Assembly: GCA_020249265.1 (NCBI GenBank)
Contig: JADCGA010000055.1
Location: 1 to 33,883, forward strand
Reading direction: 5' to 3'
Origin: Roseomonas sp.
GTDB lineage: Bacteria > Pseudomonadota > Alphaproteobacteria > Acetobacterales > Acetobacteraceae
DNA: 33,883 nt
This document shows positions 8,518 to 17,628 of the stretch, in pieces (the stretch's first letter is position 1; the number at the start of each line of letters is the position of its first letter). The notes beneath the pieces were generated by a model. The model saw only the letters and a program-made list of their open reading frames with translations. It did no database searches and was not told the DNA's origin. Position numbers and translations under genes: made by a program.

Positions 8518-8820
8518 TCAAAAGTGATCCGCCCGCAGCACTTGGCAATCCGTTAGCGTTACAATCGCTGGCCTGGCACCGAGCAATTCGCCCTCCGCCG
8601 CCAGCACGCGCGAAGCGACCTCGGCTGACGTAATGCACAGCACAAGCACATTATCATCCACCCCGCCCGGATCGCCGGCGCGGCGAATGCCCTGATGACC
8701 GCGCCCGGCGAGTACGGGCAGAATCGTCCAGCCCGTGGCGCCCATGCGATCCAGCAGCAAGGTCACCGCCTCTGCCCGCACCGCCTCCACGACAATTTCG
8801 ATTCTTTTGCGCGCGTGCAT
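8518..8820 (-). CDS. PII-like protein, SbtB-type partner of SbtA
   Basis: This is a 100-residue protein with the GlnB/PII-like ferredoxin fold. KRIEIVVEAVRAEAVTLLLDRMGATGWTILPVLAGRGHQG gives the beta-alpha-beta start and leads into a T-loop region rich in G and D (RRAGDPGGVDDN). It lies 18 bases downstream of an SbtA-type transporter gene on the same strand, the classic sbtA-sbtB arrangement. In cyanobacteria, SbtB trimers bind adenine nucleotides (cAMP, ADP, ATP) and block SbtA. The protein ends VLRADHF, so the C-terminal cysteine-bearing R-loop of many cyanobacterial SbtB proteins is absent. AAGGGAG precedes the ATG. The function as an SbtA regulator is inferred from fold and position. Confidence 0.75.
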   Translation of the reverse strand: MHARKRIEIVVEAVRAEAVTLLLDRMGATGWTILPVLAGRGHQGIRRAGDPGGVDDNVLVLCITSAEVASRVLAAEGELLGARPAIVTLTDCQVLRADHF

Positions 8821-8838
8821 TGTCCCGTCTCCCTTTGA

Positions 8839-9798
8839 TTATTGTGTGGCCAGCCGCGCCGCCCAAAGCCAAAGCGGGATGCCAGCCAGCACATTGAAGG
8901 GGAAGGTGATCGCCAAGGAAAGGGTCACGTAAATCCCGGCATCGGCGGAAGGCAGCGCAAGGCGCATCGCTGCCGGCACCGCGATATAGGAAGCCGAGGC
9001 GCCCAGCACCGCCATCAGCCCCAGCCCCCCGGTGGAGAGTCCAATCAGCCAGCCACCCGCCAGTCCCGCTGCGCCGCCGATCAGCGGCATCAGAATGGCA
9101 AAGGCGATCAGCCGCACATCCAGCCCCCTGCCCCTATCACGCAAACGCCGCGCCGCGGTGATCCCCATCTCCAGCAGAAACAGGCAAAGCGCACCTGGGA
9201 ACAGCGCGGTAATGAAAGGCGCCAATTGCCGGTCCGCCGCAGCGCCGCCCAGCCAGCCGATCAAAAACGCACCAAGCAGCAGCACGACAGACCCATTCAG
9301 AAACACCTCTCGCGCCATTTCCCGCGCGCCACCTGAAGTCGCCGCACCACCGCGCCGCGCGATCAGCAAAGCGGTCAGGATGGCCGGGGTTTCCATTGCC
9401 GCCAGTACGGCGGGCATGAAGCCCTCATAGGGCGTATTGGTCGCGTTCAATTGTCCGACCGCCGCAGCAAAGGTCACCACACTGACCGAGCCATAATGCG
9501 CCGAGACCGCCGCTGCCGTTGCCTTATCCAAAGGCGTTGCGGCGCGGAGCAACCCATAAGCCGGCAGGGGCAGGAAGGCCGAAAGCGCAATGCCCAGCAC
9601 CAGGGCTGGGATCAGCCCTGCCGAGGCGCCTGGCTGCGCAATGGCAATGCCGCCCTTCAGCCCAATCGCCATCATCAGGTAAAGCGAGAGGGCTTTCGCC
9701 AAAGCATCCGGCACGGAAAGATCAGAACGCAGCGCAGCCGCCGCGAAGCCAAGCGCGAAGAACAGGACCGAAGGCGGCAGTATTTCAAAGAAGGACAT
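8839..9798 (-). CDS. Sodium-dependent bicarbonate transporter, SbtA family
   Basis: This is a 319-residue membrane protein with about ten hydrophobic segments arranged as two similar halves. Family features are LPPSVLFFALGFAAAALRSDL at the start, YLMMAIGLKGG, the helix-break region VSAHYGSVSVVTFAAA (about 149-164), the mirrored second-half stretch VLGASASYIAVPAAMRLALPSADAGIYVTLSLAITFPFNVLAGIPLW, and LFLLEMGITA. SbtA proteins import bicarbonate with sodium. Homologues outside cyanobacteria are common but poorly characterised, so bicarbonate as substrate is inferred. It is directly upstream of a PII-like gene. It is shorter than the cyanobacterial enzyme (about 370 residues), mainly through a smaller central cytoplasmic loop. 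No strong ribosome binding site is visible before the ATG. Confidence 0.82.
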   Translation of the reverse strand: MSFFEILPPSVLFFALGFAAAALRSDLSVPDALAKALSLYLMMAIGLKGGIAIAQPGASAGLIPALVLGIALSAFLPLPAYGLLRAATPLDKATAAAVSAHYGSVSVVTFAAAVGQLNATNTPYEGFMPAVLAAMETPAILTALLIARRGGAATSGGAREMAREVFLNGSVVLLLGAFLIGWLGGAAADRQLAPFITALFPGALCLFLLEMGITAARRLRDRGRGLDVRLIAFAILMPLIGGAAGLAGGWLIGLSTGGLGLMAVLGASASYIAVPAAMRLALPSADAGIYVTLSLAITFPFNVLAGIPLWLWAARLATQ

Positions 9799-9842
9799 TG
9801 GCGCCGGGGGTTAGGCGGAGGCCTTGGCTGTGTAAAGGGTTT

Positions 9843-10346
9843 TCACGCCATCGGCACTGGCAAGCCGTGATAGCCACGGGCGTAATACATCAGGCAGCCG
9901 GCCTGCATTTCGGCAAAGCGCACTGCCTCAACACTTGCGAAGACCACGCTATGCGTGCCTTGTTCCATCACTTCCGTAATCCGGCAATCGAAACTCGCCG
10001 CAGCGCCATCCAGCGCGGGGGCCCCGGTGGCCAGGTTGGTCCATGCCCCGGCAGCAAAGCGCGCTGCCATGTCCAATGCGCCGCTCGGCGCGGAAAAGGC
10101 ATCGGAAACGCCCTGCTGTCCGGCGGCGAGCGTATTCACGCAAAGTACGCCATTCTTCAGGAAAGTCGCACTGCGCGGGCTGGTGCGATTGAGGCAGACA
10201 AGCAAGGTTGGCGGATCATCGGTCACGGAACAGACGGCAGTTGCGGTAATGCCGCCCTGCCCCGCCGCGCCATCCGTGGTGATGATATTCACCGCCGCCC
10301 CCAGCCTGGCCATGGCGTCACGAAGTTCCTGGCGAGAGACGGGCAT
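9843..10346 (-). CDS. Flavin reductase family protein
   Basis: This is a 167-residue protein of the FMN-binding split-barrel flavin reductase group (HpaC/RutF-like). Recognisable features are RDAMARLGAAVNIITTDGAAGQGGITATAVCSVTDDPPTLLVCLNRTS at the N-terminus, FLKNGVLCVNTLAAGQQGVSDAFSA, and the late HSVVFASVEAVRF followed by CLMYYARGYHGL. Such enzymes reduce FMN or FAD with NAD(P)H for a partner monooxygenase. No monooxygenase gene adjoins it, so the partner is unknown. The start at 10346 (MPVSRQEL) is preferred over an in-frame one at 10391 because AAGGA lies 11 bases upstream and family members begin near this point. A GNAT gene precedes it on the same strand. Confidence 0.85.
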   Translation of the reverse strand: MPVSRQELRDAMARLGAAVNIITTDGAAGQGGITATAVCSVTDDPPTLLVCLNRTSPRSATFLKNGVLCVNTLAAGQQGVSDAFSAPSGALDMAARFAAGAWTNLATGAPALDGAAASFDCRITEVMEQGTHSVVFASVEAVRFAEMQAGCLMYYARGYHGLPVPMA

Positions 10347-10387
10347 GGCGGACAATCCTTGCAGCGGGCTTGGGCGGGAAGGCTCTA

Positions 10388-10951
10388 TCACCCCAAGCGG
10401 GCGCCGTCACGCCAGTCAGCGCGGTGCATGCGATAGAGCAAATGGCGCCGGTAATGATGCCCCTCTGGCAGGCGCGGATGGTCGAATTCGCCTGCCGGCG
10501 CCATGCAGAGCTTTTCCATGAGCTTCCAGGAAGCGACATTGCCGGGCACCGTGAAGGCGACAATCTCTTGCAGGCCAAGTGTCGCGAAGCCAAAGCCCAA
10601 GGCGACGCGCGCGGCTTCTTCGGCATAGCCCTGGCGGCGAAAGCGCGCGCTGATCCGCCAGCCGATTTCCACCGCCGGCGTGAAATCCGCCTGCCAGGGA
10701 ATGGTCATCAGCCCGACCACGCCGACGAAAGCGCCTGTCGTGGCTTCCGCCACCACCCACAAACCCCAGCCATGTTCGGCAAAATGCGCGCGCATTCGCG
10801 CCGCCCAGGCATCGCTTTCCGCCCGGTTCATGGTGGCAGCGAAATAGCGCATGCTTTCCGGATCACCATTGATGGCGAAAAGCGGGTCAAGATCCTCATC
10901 CCGCCAGGGGCGGAGGATCAGGCGTTCTGAACTGAGCGTCGCGGGTTCCAT
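10388..10951 (-). CDS. GNAT-family N-acetyltransferase, RimJ/RimL-like
   Basis: This is a 187-residue complete acetyltransferase. It opens with the RimJ/RimL-type LSSERLILRPWRDEDLDPLFAINGDPESMRYF. The strand VEIGWRISARFRRQGYAEEAARVAL (about 94-118) holds the acetyl-CoA binding motif RRQGYA. It ends with EIVAFTVPGNVASWKLMEKL, including the conserved N-x-x-S-W/R segment. Members acetylate protein N-termini, ribosomal proteins or small amines; the substrate here is unknown. AAGG lies upstream of the ATG. It is transcribed toward the flavin reductase gene 41 bases downstream and is divergent from the CoA-transferase genes, with 88 bases between starts. Confidence 0.88.
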   Translation of the reverse strand: MEPATLSSERLILRPWRDEDLDPLFAINGDPESMRYFAATMNRAESDAWAARMRAHFAEHGWGLWVVAEATTGAFVGVVGLMTIPWQADFTPAVEIGWRISARFRRQGYAEEAARVALGFGFATLGLQEIVAFTVPGNVASWKLMEKLCMAPAGEFDHPRLPEGHHYRRHLLYRMHRADWRDGARLG

Positions 10952-11039
10952 AGGTGCCTTCTAGCCCAGCCCTGCGCCCGCACCAGCCCCTAGCTTGCGC
11001 AGGCTGCGCCCGGTAGCATGACCAGCAAAGGAGAACGCC

Positions 11040-11867
11040 ATGAACCCGATCAGCCTGGAAGCGCTGGCCGCCGAGGTGCCCGATGGGGCCATGCTCGCTT
11101 TGCCGCCCGATAATTCCCTGCCCTCGGTCGCGCTGGCCAAGGCGTTGATCCGGCGCGGGGTGCGTAATCTGCGCCTGGTGGGCGTGCCGGTTTCGGGCTT
11201 TGCCACGGATATCCTGATCGGCGCTGGCTGCGTCACCAGCGTGCAGACCAGCGCAGTTTCGCTCGGTGAGGCAGGCTTCGCGCCGCGCTTCAGCGCTGCC
11301 TTGCGCGCGGGCAGCATCAAGGTGATTGATGCCACCTGCCCCGCCATTCACACCATGCTGCAAGCCGCTGAAAAAGGCGTGCCCTTCATGCCGCTGCGGG
11401 GCTTGATCGGCAGCGATATCCTGGCCAATCGGCCAGATTGGAAAGTGGTGCCAAACCCCTTCGCGACGGATGGCGAAGACCCGATTGTGCTGCTGCCCGC
11501 GCTGAACCCTGATTTCGTCTGTTTCCACGCGCTGATGGCCGATGAGGAAGGCAATGTCTGGGTCGGGCGGCGGCGTGAATGCGCCACCATCGCCCATGCG
11601 TCCAAGCGCGCCTTGGTCACGGTGGAACGCGTGGTGCCGGGCAATTTCCTGGAAGATGAACGCCTCGCTTCCGGTGCTATCAACGCCACTTATATCAGCG
11701 GCATCGCCATTGCCGAACGCGGCGCGCGCCCGGTGGCGCTGCTTGATGAATATGGCTTTGATGGTGCTTATGTCAGCGAATACGCACGCATGGCGCGGAG
11801 CGAAGAAGGCTTTGCCGGCTGGTGCGCGCGTGAAGTGTTTGAACAGAAGGCGCAGGCCGCAGAATGA
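11040..11867 (+). CDS. Class I CoA-transferase subunit A-like protein (GctA/IpdA type)
   Basis: This is a 275-residue protein resembling the alpha subunit of glutaconate-type CoA transferases and the related IpdA hydrolase subunit. Features include RGVRNLRLVGVPVSGFATDILIGAGCVTSVQTSAVSLGE (the CoA-binding fold of the family), PFMPLRGLIGSDIL, NPFA, and NPDFVCFHALMADEEGNVWVG. The start has a clear AAAGGAGA. The stop overlaps the next ATG by four bases (ATGA), so the two subunits are translationally coupled and probably form a heteromer. The acyl substrate is unknown. Because its partner lacks the catalytic glutamate, a hydrolase or other CoA-dependent activity is as likely as CoA transfer. Confidence 0.8.
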   Translation: MNPISLEALAAEVPDGAMLALPPDNSLPSVALAKALIRRGVRNLRLVGVPVSGFATDILIGAGCVTSVQTSAVSLGEAGFAPRFSAALRAGSIKVIDATCPAIHTMLQAAEKGVPFMPLRGLIGSDILANRPDWKVVPNPFATDGEDPIVLLPALNPDFVCFHALMADEEGNVWVGRRRECATIAHASKRALVTVERVVPGNFLEDERLASGAINATYISGIAIAERGARPVALLDEYGFDGAYVSEYARMARSEEGFAGWCAREVFEQKAQAAE

Positions 11868-12616
11868 CCGACATCAAGCTTGAAGAACGCATCGCCGTTG
11901 CGCTGGCGAAGCTGATCCTGGACCCGAGCGCGCCGCCCGCCCGCCATATCGCCGTGGGTGCGGCATCGCCCATGCCGGCGGCGGCCTGTTGGCTCGTGAA
12001 AAAGCAGGGCAATCCCGTGCGGCTTTCGCTGCTGCATAAGCGCAGCGGCAATCCGTTTACGGAAGGCACGCGCGAATTATTTGACCTGACCGGCCAGGGG
12101 CGGATTGATCTGTTCTTCCTGGGCGGCGGGCAGATTGATGGCAGCGCCAATCTCAATCTGGTTGGCACCGGCGAATGGCCCGGCATGGGTGTGCGCTTTC
12201 CCGGCAGCTTCGGTTCCGCCTTCATGTACTTCATGACGCCGCGCACCATCCTGTTCCGGGAAGAACACACGCCACGCGTTTTTGTGGAGAAGGTGGATAA
12301 CATCTCCGCCCCTGGTGTCTCCCCGCCCGGCGTGTTTCGCCGCGGCACGGCGCAGGCGCTGGTCACGGGGCGCTGCGTATTCCGCTTCCACCCTGATCGC
12401 GCACAGTTTTCGCTGGAGAGTGTGCATCCCGGTGAGACGGTGGAAAGCGTACGCGAAGCAACGGGCTTCGCGTTTGACGTGACGGGCGATGTGCCCTTCA
12501 CGCCAGACCCAACCACAGAAGAACTCGCGCTGCTGCGCGGGCCGATTTGCGATGAAATGATGGAAACCTACCCGGAATTCTGCGCCCGGGTCTTTGGCAG
12601 GAAACAAGCCGCATGA
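11864..12616 (+). CDS. Class I CoA-transferase subunit B-like protein, catalytic Glu not conserved
   Basis: This is a 250-residue beta-type subunit. FFLGGGQIDGSANLNLVGTG aligns with the GGAQIDPYGNVN-type segment of GctB, and FVEKVDNISAPG fits the end of the domain. In true CoA transferases a glutamate in the E-S-G or S-E-N-G motif forms the glutamyl-CoA intermediate. Here the equivalent position reads HKRSGN, with R60 in place of glutamate. The IpdAB hydrolases of steroid ring degradation also lack this glutamate, so a ring-opening hydrolase-type role is possible but not shown. It overlaps both neighbours by four bases and lies between subunit A and a CaiB-type gene. Confidence 0.75.
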   Translation: MTDIKLEERIAVALAKLILDPSAPPARHIAVGAASPMPAAACWLVKKQGNPVRLSLLHKRSGNPFTEGTRELFDLTGQGRIDLFFLGGGQIDGSANLNLVGTGEWPGMGVRFPGSFGSAFMYFMTPRTILFREEHTPRVFVEKVDNISAPGVSPPGVFRRGTAQALVTGRCVFRFHPDRAQFSLESVHPGETVESVREATGFAFDVTGDVPFTPDPTTEELALLRGPICDEMMETYPEFCARVFGRKQAA

Positions 12617-13848
12617 ATGATGCAAGCATTGCCACCAAGGGCCTGGCGCGTTCAGCCGGCGCTTTGGCGGGGCTCCGCGTCGTGGACCTCACGCGCGTAT
12701 TGGGTGGCCCTTATTGCACCATGGTGCTGTCCGATCATGGCGCCGAGGTGATCAAGCTTGAACCCCCGCAAGGTGATGAAGTGCGCGATTGGGGTCCCCC
12801 CTTCGATAGCGCCGGCGATGCTTCCTATTTCGTTGGCGTCAATCGCAACAAAAGAAGCGTGGGGCTGGATTTGTCCAAACCCGCCGGCAAGGAAGTGCTG
12901 CTGCGCCTGTTGGAAGGTGCGGATGTGCTGGTAGAAAACTTCAAGCCTGGCTCCATGGAAAAATGGGGGCTGGGGTATGAGGCGGTGCTGTCAAAACGCT
13001 TTCCGCGCCTGATCCATTGCCGCGTATCCGGCTTTGGCGGCGAAGGGCCTTTGGGCGGCTTCCCCGGTTATGATGCGGTATTGCAGGCCATGGTCGGGCT
13101 GATGTCCATCAATGGCACGGAGACTTCCGGGCCGACGCGGCTCGGCACGCCGATTGTGGATATTGCCACGGGGTTGTTTTCCACCATCGCCATTCTGATG
13201 GCGCTGCATGAGCGGGAAAAATCAGGGCAAGGGCAATATTGCGACATGACGCTGCATGATTGCGGCATGGCGCTGCTGCACCCCCATGCGGCGAATTACT
13301 TCCTGTCTGACAAGCGCCCCAAGGCCACGGGTAATCCTCATCCGAATCTGGTGCCCTATTCCAAATTCAAGACGAAAACCTGCGAGATTTTCATCGCCGC
13401 CGGCAATGACCCGGCCTTTCGGAAATTCTGCGAATTCCTGGGCATCCCTGACGTTGCGAAGGATGAACGCTTCGCCACCAATGGCGCGCGCGTGATCAAT
13501 CGTGATGCGCTGACGGACATCCTGGAAAAGCGTTTTTCCAGCGAAGATGGGCATGATCTGACGCGGCGCATGTTGGCGGTTGGCCTGCCTGCTGGGCCGG
13601 TGCTGCATGTGGATGAAGCCATGGCCGCTGACCATACCGCCTTCCGTGACATGGTCGCGGATATCGGTGACTTCCGCGCGCTGAATACGCCGATCAAGCT
13701 TTCTCGCACGCCTGGTGGTGCCCGCACGCGCCCGCCGCGCTTCAACCAGCATGGGCGGGAAGTGCTGCTGGCGCGTGGCTTCAGCGAGGCCGAGATCGCC
13801 GCGCTGGAAGCCGATGGCGTGATCGTGGGCGCACGGCGGAAGGCGTAA
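12613..13848 (+). CDS. CaiB/BaiF (class III) CoA transferase
   Basis: This is a 411-residue family III CoA transferase. Landmarks are LRVVDLTRVLGGPYCTMVLSDHGAEVIKLEPP (21-52), GVNRNKRSVGLDL, DVLVENFKPGSMEKWGLGYE, and GFGGEGPLGGFPGYDAVLQA, where D154 matches the catalytic aspartate that forms an aspartyl-CoA anhydride. LVPYSKFKT and LPAGPVLHVDEAM mark the second domain. These enzymes move CoA between carboxylic acids. It overlaps the preceding subunit B gene by four bases, so one mRNA probably encodes a class I-like pair and a class III enzyme for the same acid. The substrate cannot be read from sequence. Its end faces the TauD-type gene, with three bases between them. Confidence 0.9.
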   Translation: MNDASIATKGLARSAGALAGLRVVDLTRVLGGPYCTMVLSDHGAEVIKLEPPQGDEVRDWGPPFDSAGDASYFVGVNRNKRSVGLDLSKPAGKEVLLRLLEGADVLVENFKPGSMEKWGLGYEAVLSKRFPRLIHCRVSGFGGEGPLGGFPGYDAVLQAMVGLMSINGTETSGPTRLGTPIVDIATGLFSTIAILMALHEREKSGQGQYCDMTLHDCGMALLHPHAANYFLSDKRPKATGNPHPNLVPYSKFKTKTCEIFIAAGNDPAFRKFCEFLGIPDVAKDERFATNGARVINRDALTDILEKRFSSEDGHDLTRRMLAVGLPAGPVLHVDEAMAADHTAFRDMVADIGDFRALNTPIKLSRTPGGARTRPPRFNQHGREVLLARGFSEAEIAALEADGVIVGARRKA

Positions 13849-13851
13849 CGA

Positions 13852-14712
13852 TCAGGCGGCGGCCGCGATTGTTGGCCGCTGCCCCGCCACCGTGGTGCGG
13901 ACCATATGGCGGCGTTCTGTCGTGCTCGCGAAGGGGGTGGCGCGGTGCAGCACGGCGCGATTATCCCAAATCAGCAAATCGCCCGGCGACCAGCGATGGC
14001 TATAGATGAAGCGCTCCTCAGTCGCATGCGCCATCAGGCGCTCAATCAGCTTGCGGCTTTCCGATTCATCCATGCCTTCAATGCTGCGCGCATGGGCACC
14101 CAAGTATAGCGCGGGACCATAAGGGTTTTCTTCCAGCACCACCGCCTGGCGCACGGGTGGATGCTGCGTCTTTTCCGCTTCCGTCACCAACGCAGGATCA
14201 ACGCGGGACCGAGACCAGCCGAAATCATGCAAAGCCACCATGCCACGCAGCCTAGCCTGTTCCGCCGCATCAAGGGCTGCAAAGGCGCCACGCATAAAGG
14301 CGAATTCCGTATTGCCGCCCGCGCTTGGAATCTGCCGCGCTGAGAGCAGTGATGCCCGCGCCGGGATGGGCTTGAAGGAGGAATCATGATGCCAAATCCG
14401 ATTGGCCTTATTGTTCAATACCTGCTTGTCACTCGGCGCCACAATCTCTCCATTGGGGCCGAGATTGCTCAGCACAATCACGGCACTGCCAGCGCCAAGC
14501 GCGCCGGGACGCGTCATTTCCAAAGCCCCGAAACCCTGGCTGAAGGCGATTTGCGCCGCATCATCCAGGCGCTGGCTCGGCAGCACCAAAACCGCGTAGC
14601 GGTCCAGCGCATCACGCAGCGCTGCCATCACAGGCGCTGGCACTTCCCGCGCGGCGTCTATGCCTTCAATGCGCGCAGCGAAAAGCGGTTGCAGGGGGGT
14701 GATGTTGAGCAT
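13852..14712 (-). CDS. TauD/TfdA-family Fe(II)/2-oxoglutarate dioxygenase
   Basis: This is a 286-residue non-haem iron oxygenase. The metal triad is visible as W-H-x-D (H108, D110) and the distal H256 in VLHRATPF. Arginines in ERRHMVRTT (about 267-272) should bind 2-oxoglutarate. Other family features are YAVLVLPSQRLDDAAQIAFSQGFG and YSHRWSPGDLLIWDNRA. These enzymes hydroxylate small acids such as taurine, 2,4-D or phosphonates. The start at 14712 is chosen over 14733 because CGGAGG lies nine bases upstream. It is 42 bases downstream of fhs on the same strand and may be co-transcribed with the PhnW-type gene, which makes a phosphonate or amino-acid-like substrate conceivable. Confidence 0.88.
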   Translation of the reverse strand: MLNITPLQPLFAARIEGIDAAREVPAPVMAALRDALDRYAVLVLPSQRLDDAAQIAFSQGFGALEMTRPGALGAGSAVIVLSNLGPNGEIVAPSDKQVLNNKANRIWHHDSSFKPIPARASLLSARQIPSAGGNTEFAFMRGAFAALDAAEQARLRGMVALHDFGWSRSRVDPALVTEAEKTQHPPVRQAVVLEENPYGPALYLGAHARSIEGMDESESRKLIERLMAHATEERFIYSHRWSPGDLLIWDNRAVLHRATPFASTTERRHMVRTTVAGQRPTIAAAA

Positions 14713-14754
14713 GGCCAAATCCTCCGGCAGCAAGGCTAGGCCGGAAGAACCCCC

Positions 14755-16425
14755 TCAGAAAAGCCCCTCAATCCGCCCTTCCCCATCCAGGCCGATGGTC
14801 TCCGCCGCCGGGCGGCGTGGCAGGCCAGGCATGGTCATGATGTCCCCGCAAACCGCGACGATAAAGCCAGCGCCGGCGGAAAGCCGCACTTCACGCACCG
14901 GCAGCACATGATCCACCGGCGCGCCGAGCTTTGTGGGATCGGCGCTGAAGGAATATTGCGTCTTGGCGATGCAAACCGGCAGATGGCCGAAGCCGAGTTC
15001 CTCAAACCGCGCGAGGCGCTTCGCCACATCAGCCGGTAGCGCGATATCCCGCGCGCGATAAATCTGCTGCGCGATGGTGCGGATTTTATCGGCCAAAGGC
15101 ATGGCATCCGGATAAAGCGGCGCGAAGCGTGCGGATTTCGCTGCAATATGTGCTTGCACAGCGCGCGCCAAATCCGCCGCGCCCTTCGCGCCATCGCCCC
15201 AATGGGTGCAGAGGATGGCTTCCGCCCCCGCTGCCTGAATAGCCGCTTGAACCGCGGCGATTTCCGCATCGGTATCTGAGGTGAAGCGGTTCAGCGCCAC
15301 CACCACTGGCAGGCCGAACTTACCCATATTCTCGACATGGCGCGCCAGGTTGGAGATGCCGCGCGTCACCGCCGCCACATCTTCCCGCCCAAGGTCAGAC
15401 TTCGCGACCCCACCATGCATCTTAAGCGCGCGCACGGTGGCGACAATCACACAAACGGAAGGGTTCAACCCAGCCAGACGGCATTTGATATCCAGGAATT
15501 TCTCGGCGCCCAGATCGGCACCGAAGCCCGCTTCCGTCACCACAACATCAGCCAATTTCAACCCAAGCCGCGTCGCCATCACGCTGTTGCAACCATGGGC
15601 GATATTCGCAAACGGCCCGCCATGCACCAGCGCGGGGGAACCCTCAATCGTCTGCACCAGGTTGGGCGCGAAAGCGTCACGCAGCAGCGCCGCCATGGAA
15701 CCATCCGCCTTCACATCGGCCGCCGTGATCTGCTTTCCATCCCGCGTCTGCCCCACCACCATGCGGCCCAGGCGCTGCTGCAAATCCGGCAAATCGCGGG
15801 CGAGGCAAAACACCGCCATGACTTCGGAAGCCACCGTGATGTCAAAGCCATCTTCCCGCGGGAAGCCATTGGCGACACCGCCAAGCGAGGAATTGATCGC
15901 ACGCAAAGCACGGTCATTCATGTCTATCGCACGGCGCCAGGAAATGCGGCGCGCATCCAGGCCAAGTTCATTGCCCCAATAGATGTGATTATCCAGCATC
16001 GCCGCCAGCAGGTTATTGGCGCTGGTAATGGCGTGGAAATCGCCGGTGAAATGCAAATTGATGTCTTCCATCGGCAGCACCTGCGCATAGCCGCCGCCCG
16101 TCGCCCCCCCCTTCACGCCAAAGCAAGGGCCGAGGGAGGGTTCGCGCAGGCAAATCATGGTGCGCGTGCCAAGCGCATTCAAAGCATCGCCAAGGCCAAC
16201 CGTGGTGGTGGTTTTGCCCTCACCGGCAGGCGTCGGGTTGATGCCCGTTACCAGAACCAGCGCGCCATCAGGCTTGTCTGCCTGGGCACGGATGAAATCG
16301 AGCCCGATCTTGGCCTTGTATTTGCCGTAGGGTTCCAGCGCATCCGCCGGAATGCCGGCCCGCGCGGCGATATCCGCAATCGGCTTCAACGTCGCGGCGC
16401 GCGCGATATCAAGATCTGTGGCCAT
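14755..16425 (-). CDS. fhs: Formate-tetrahydrofolate ligase
   Basis: This is a 556-residue enzyme that makes 10-formyl-tetrahydrofolate from formate, tetrahydrofolate and ATP, feeding one-carbon units into purine and serine/methionine metabolism. The nucleotide-binding loop [18 protein letters not shown] (about 67-84) is intact. Further conserved blocks are [57 protein letters not shown] and [14 protein letters not shown]. The end [22 protein letters not shown] carries the MPGLP signature. The length is standard. GGGGGGAA precedes the ATG. It sits between a PhnW-type aminotransferase (upstream) and a TauD-type oxygenase (downstream). Confidence 0.96.
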   Translation of the reverse strand: MATDLDIARAATLKPIADIAARAGIPADALEPYGKYKAKIGLDFIRAQADKPDGALVLVTGINPTPAGEGKTTTTVGLGDALNALGTRTMICLREPSLGPCFGVKGGATGGGYAQVLPMEDINLHFTGDFHAITSANNLLAAMLDNHIYWGNELGLDARRISWRRAIDMNDRALRAINSSLGGVANGFPREDGFDITVASEVMAVFCLARDLPDLQQRLGRMVVGQTRDGKQITAADVKADGSMAALLRDAFAPNLVQTIEGSPALVHGGPFANIAHGCNSVMATRLGLKLADVVVTEAGFGADLGAEKFLDIKCRLAGLNPSVCVIVATVRALKMHGGVAKSDLGREDVAAVTRGISNLARHVENMGKFGLPVVVALNRFTSDTDAEIAAVQAAIQAAGAEAILCTHWGDGAKGAADLARAVQAHIAAKSARFAPLYPDAMPLADKIRTIAQQIYRARDIALPADVAKRLARFEELGFGHLPVCIAKTQYSFSADPTKLGAPVDHVLPVREVRLSAGAGFIVAVCGDIMTMPGLPRRPAAETIGLDGEGRIEGLF

Positions 16426-16499
16426 GCCATTTCCCCCCGAATGCTCACCCTCGCATCGCCATGTCGGGGGCGGGCTGTCAAGGCCTGGATTAGGAACGG

Positions 16500-17606
16500 C
16501 TAAGCCGCCGCGGGCAGGGCTTCGGCCAGGGCGTCGCGGAAAATGGCGATGGCGCGCTGCATATCATCCGGCGTCAGCGCGCCAATCGCGCCAATGCGCA
16601 GGGTCGGTTCCGGCGTTGTCCAGAAATTGCTGATCAGCACGCCGCGCGCCTTCAAAGCGTCCACAAAGCGGGCAAAGTCAAAGCGCGGATCAGCGGGCTG
16701 ATGCACCGTAACAATGATCGGCCCCTGTTCTTCCCGCGGCACATAGGGCTTGATGCCCATGGCGGCAAAACCATCATAAAGCGTATCGGCATTGGCGCGG
16801 TAGCGCGCATGGCGCGCCTGCTGCCCGCCCTCGGCATCGAACAAATCGAGCGCCACATCAAAAGCGGCCAAAACCTGCACCGGCGGCGTAAAGCGGAAGG
16901 ACCCGAAGCCCGAACGTTCCGCATGGGTCAGCACATCGGCCAAATCCATGCACCAGGAACCTACCTGCCCTGCCCCGGCCCTGATGGCGTCAATCCGGGC
17001 CACGGCAAAACCCATCCCTGGCATGCCTTCCAGGCATTTGCCTGACGTGAACATCAGCGCATCGCACTCGGGGTGCTCGGCCATGTTGAACGGCAGCGCG
17101 CCAAAGGCGGAAACCGCATCAACCAGCATGCGCCGCCCGGCTTGCCGCACCGCGCGGCCAATGCCCGGCACGTCATTCACAATGCCGCTGCCGGTTTCAC
17201 TATAGACCAGCGCCACATGACCAATGGCAGGATCAGCCGCCAGCACGGGCGCGATATCGCCGGCCCGCGCGCCGCGCGTATTGGGCAGGTCAAGGGTGAC
17301 AACCTCGCGCCCCGCTTCGCGCGCCAGCCGCGCCATGCGATCAGCATAGGCGCCATTCATCGGAATCAAAATCTTCGCCCCCGGTGGCGCCAAGCTTCTG
17401 ATGGCCGCTTCCATGATGAAATGGCCAGAACCTTGCAGCGGCAGGGTCACATGCTCCCCCGCAATGCCGCCCGCGATATCGCGCACCCTTTCACGAATGC
17501 GCGCATAGGTGGGGCGGAAGCCGTGATCCCAAGGCGCGATATCCTGGGCCATGGCGGCGCGGGTTTCGGGGCGGGTCTGCACAGGACCGGGAATGAGCAG
17601 CATCAT
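16500..17606 (-). CDS. phnW: 2-aminoethylphosphonate-pyruvate aminotransferase-like (class V)
   Basis: This is a 368-residue PLP enzyme of aminotransferase class V. It follows PhnW along its whole length: [74 protein letters not shown] (D163 contacts the pyridine nitrogen), and [14 protein letters not shown] with the PLP lysine K190. [21 protein letters not shown] and LRIGAIG complete the match. PhnW moves the amino group of 2-aminoethylphosphonate to pyruvate, giving phosphonoacetaldehyde and alanine. No phnX, phnA or phnY is present nearby, so the route is incomplete here. Close relatives act on other amines or on serine/glyoxylate, so the substrate is probable rather than certain. No good ribosome binding site is seen. 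Confidence 0.78.
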   Translation of the reverse strand: MMLLIPGPVQTRPETRAAMAQDIAPWDHGFRPTYARIRERVRDIAGGIAGEHVTLPLQGSGHFIMEAAIRSLAPPGAKILIPMNGAYADRMARLAREAGREVVTLDLPNTRGARAGDIAPVLAADPAIGHVALVYSETGSGIVNDVPGIGRAVRQAGRRMLVDAVSAFGALPFNMAEHPECDALMFTSGKCLEGMPGMGFAVARIDAIRAGAGQVGSWCMDLADVLTHAERSGFGSFRFTPPVQVLAAFDVALDLFDAEGGQQARHARYRANADTLYDGFAAMGIKPYVPREEQGPIIVTVHQPADPRFDFARFVDALKARGVLISNFWTTPEPTLRIGAIGALTPDDMQRAIAIFRDALAEALPAAA

Positions 17607-17628
17607 GCACTAAGCCATGCCAGACCCA

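Noticed and set aside
15337-16503. Plus-strand open frame of 388 codons opposite fhs
   Set aside because: It is antisense to the conserved formate-tetrahydrofolate ligase; the composition is typical of a shadow frame and no start site is visible.
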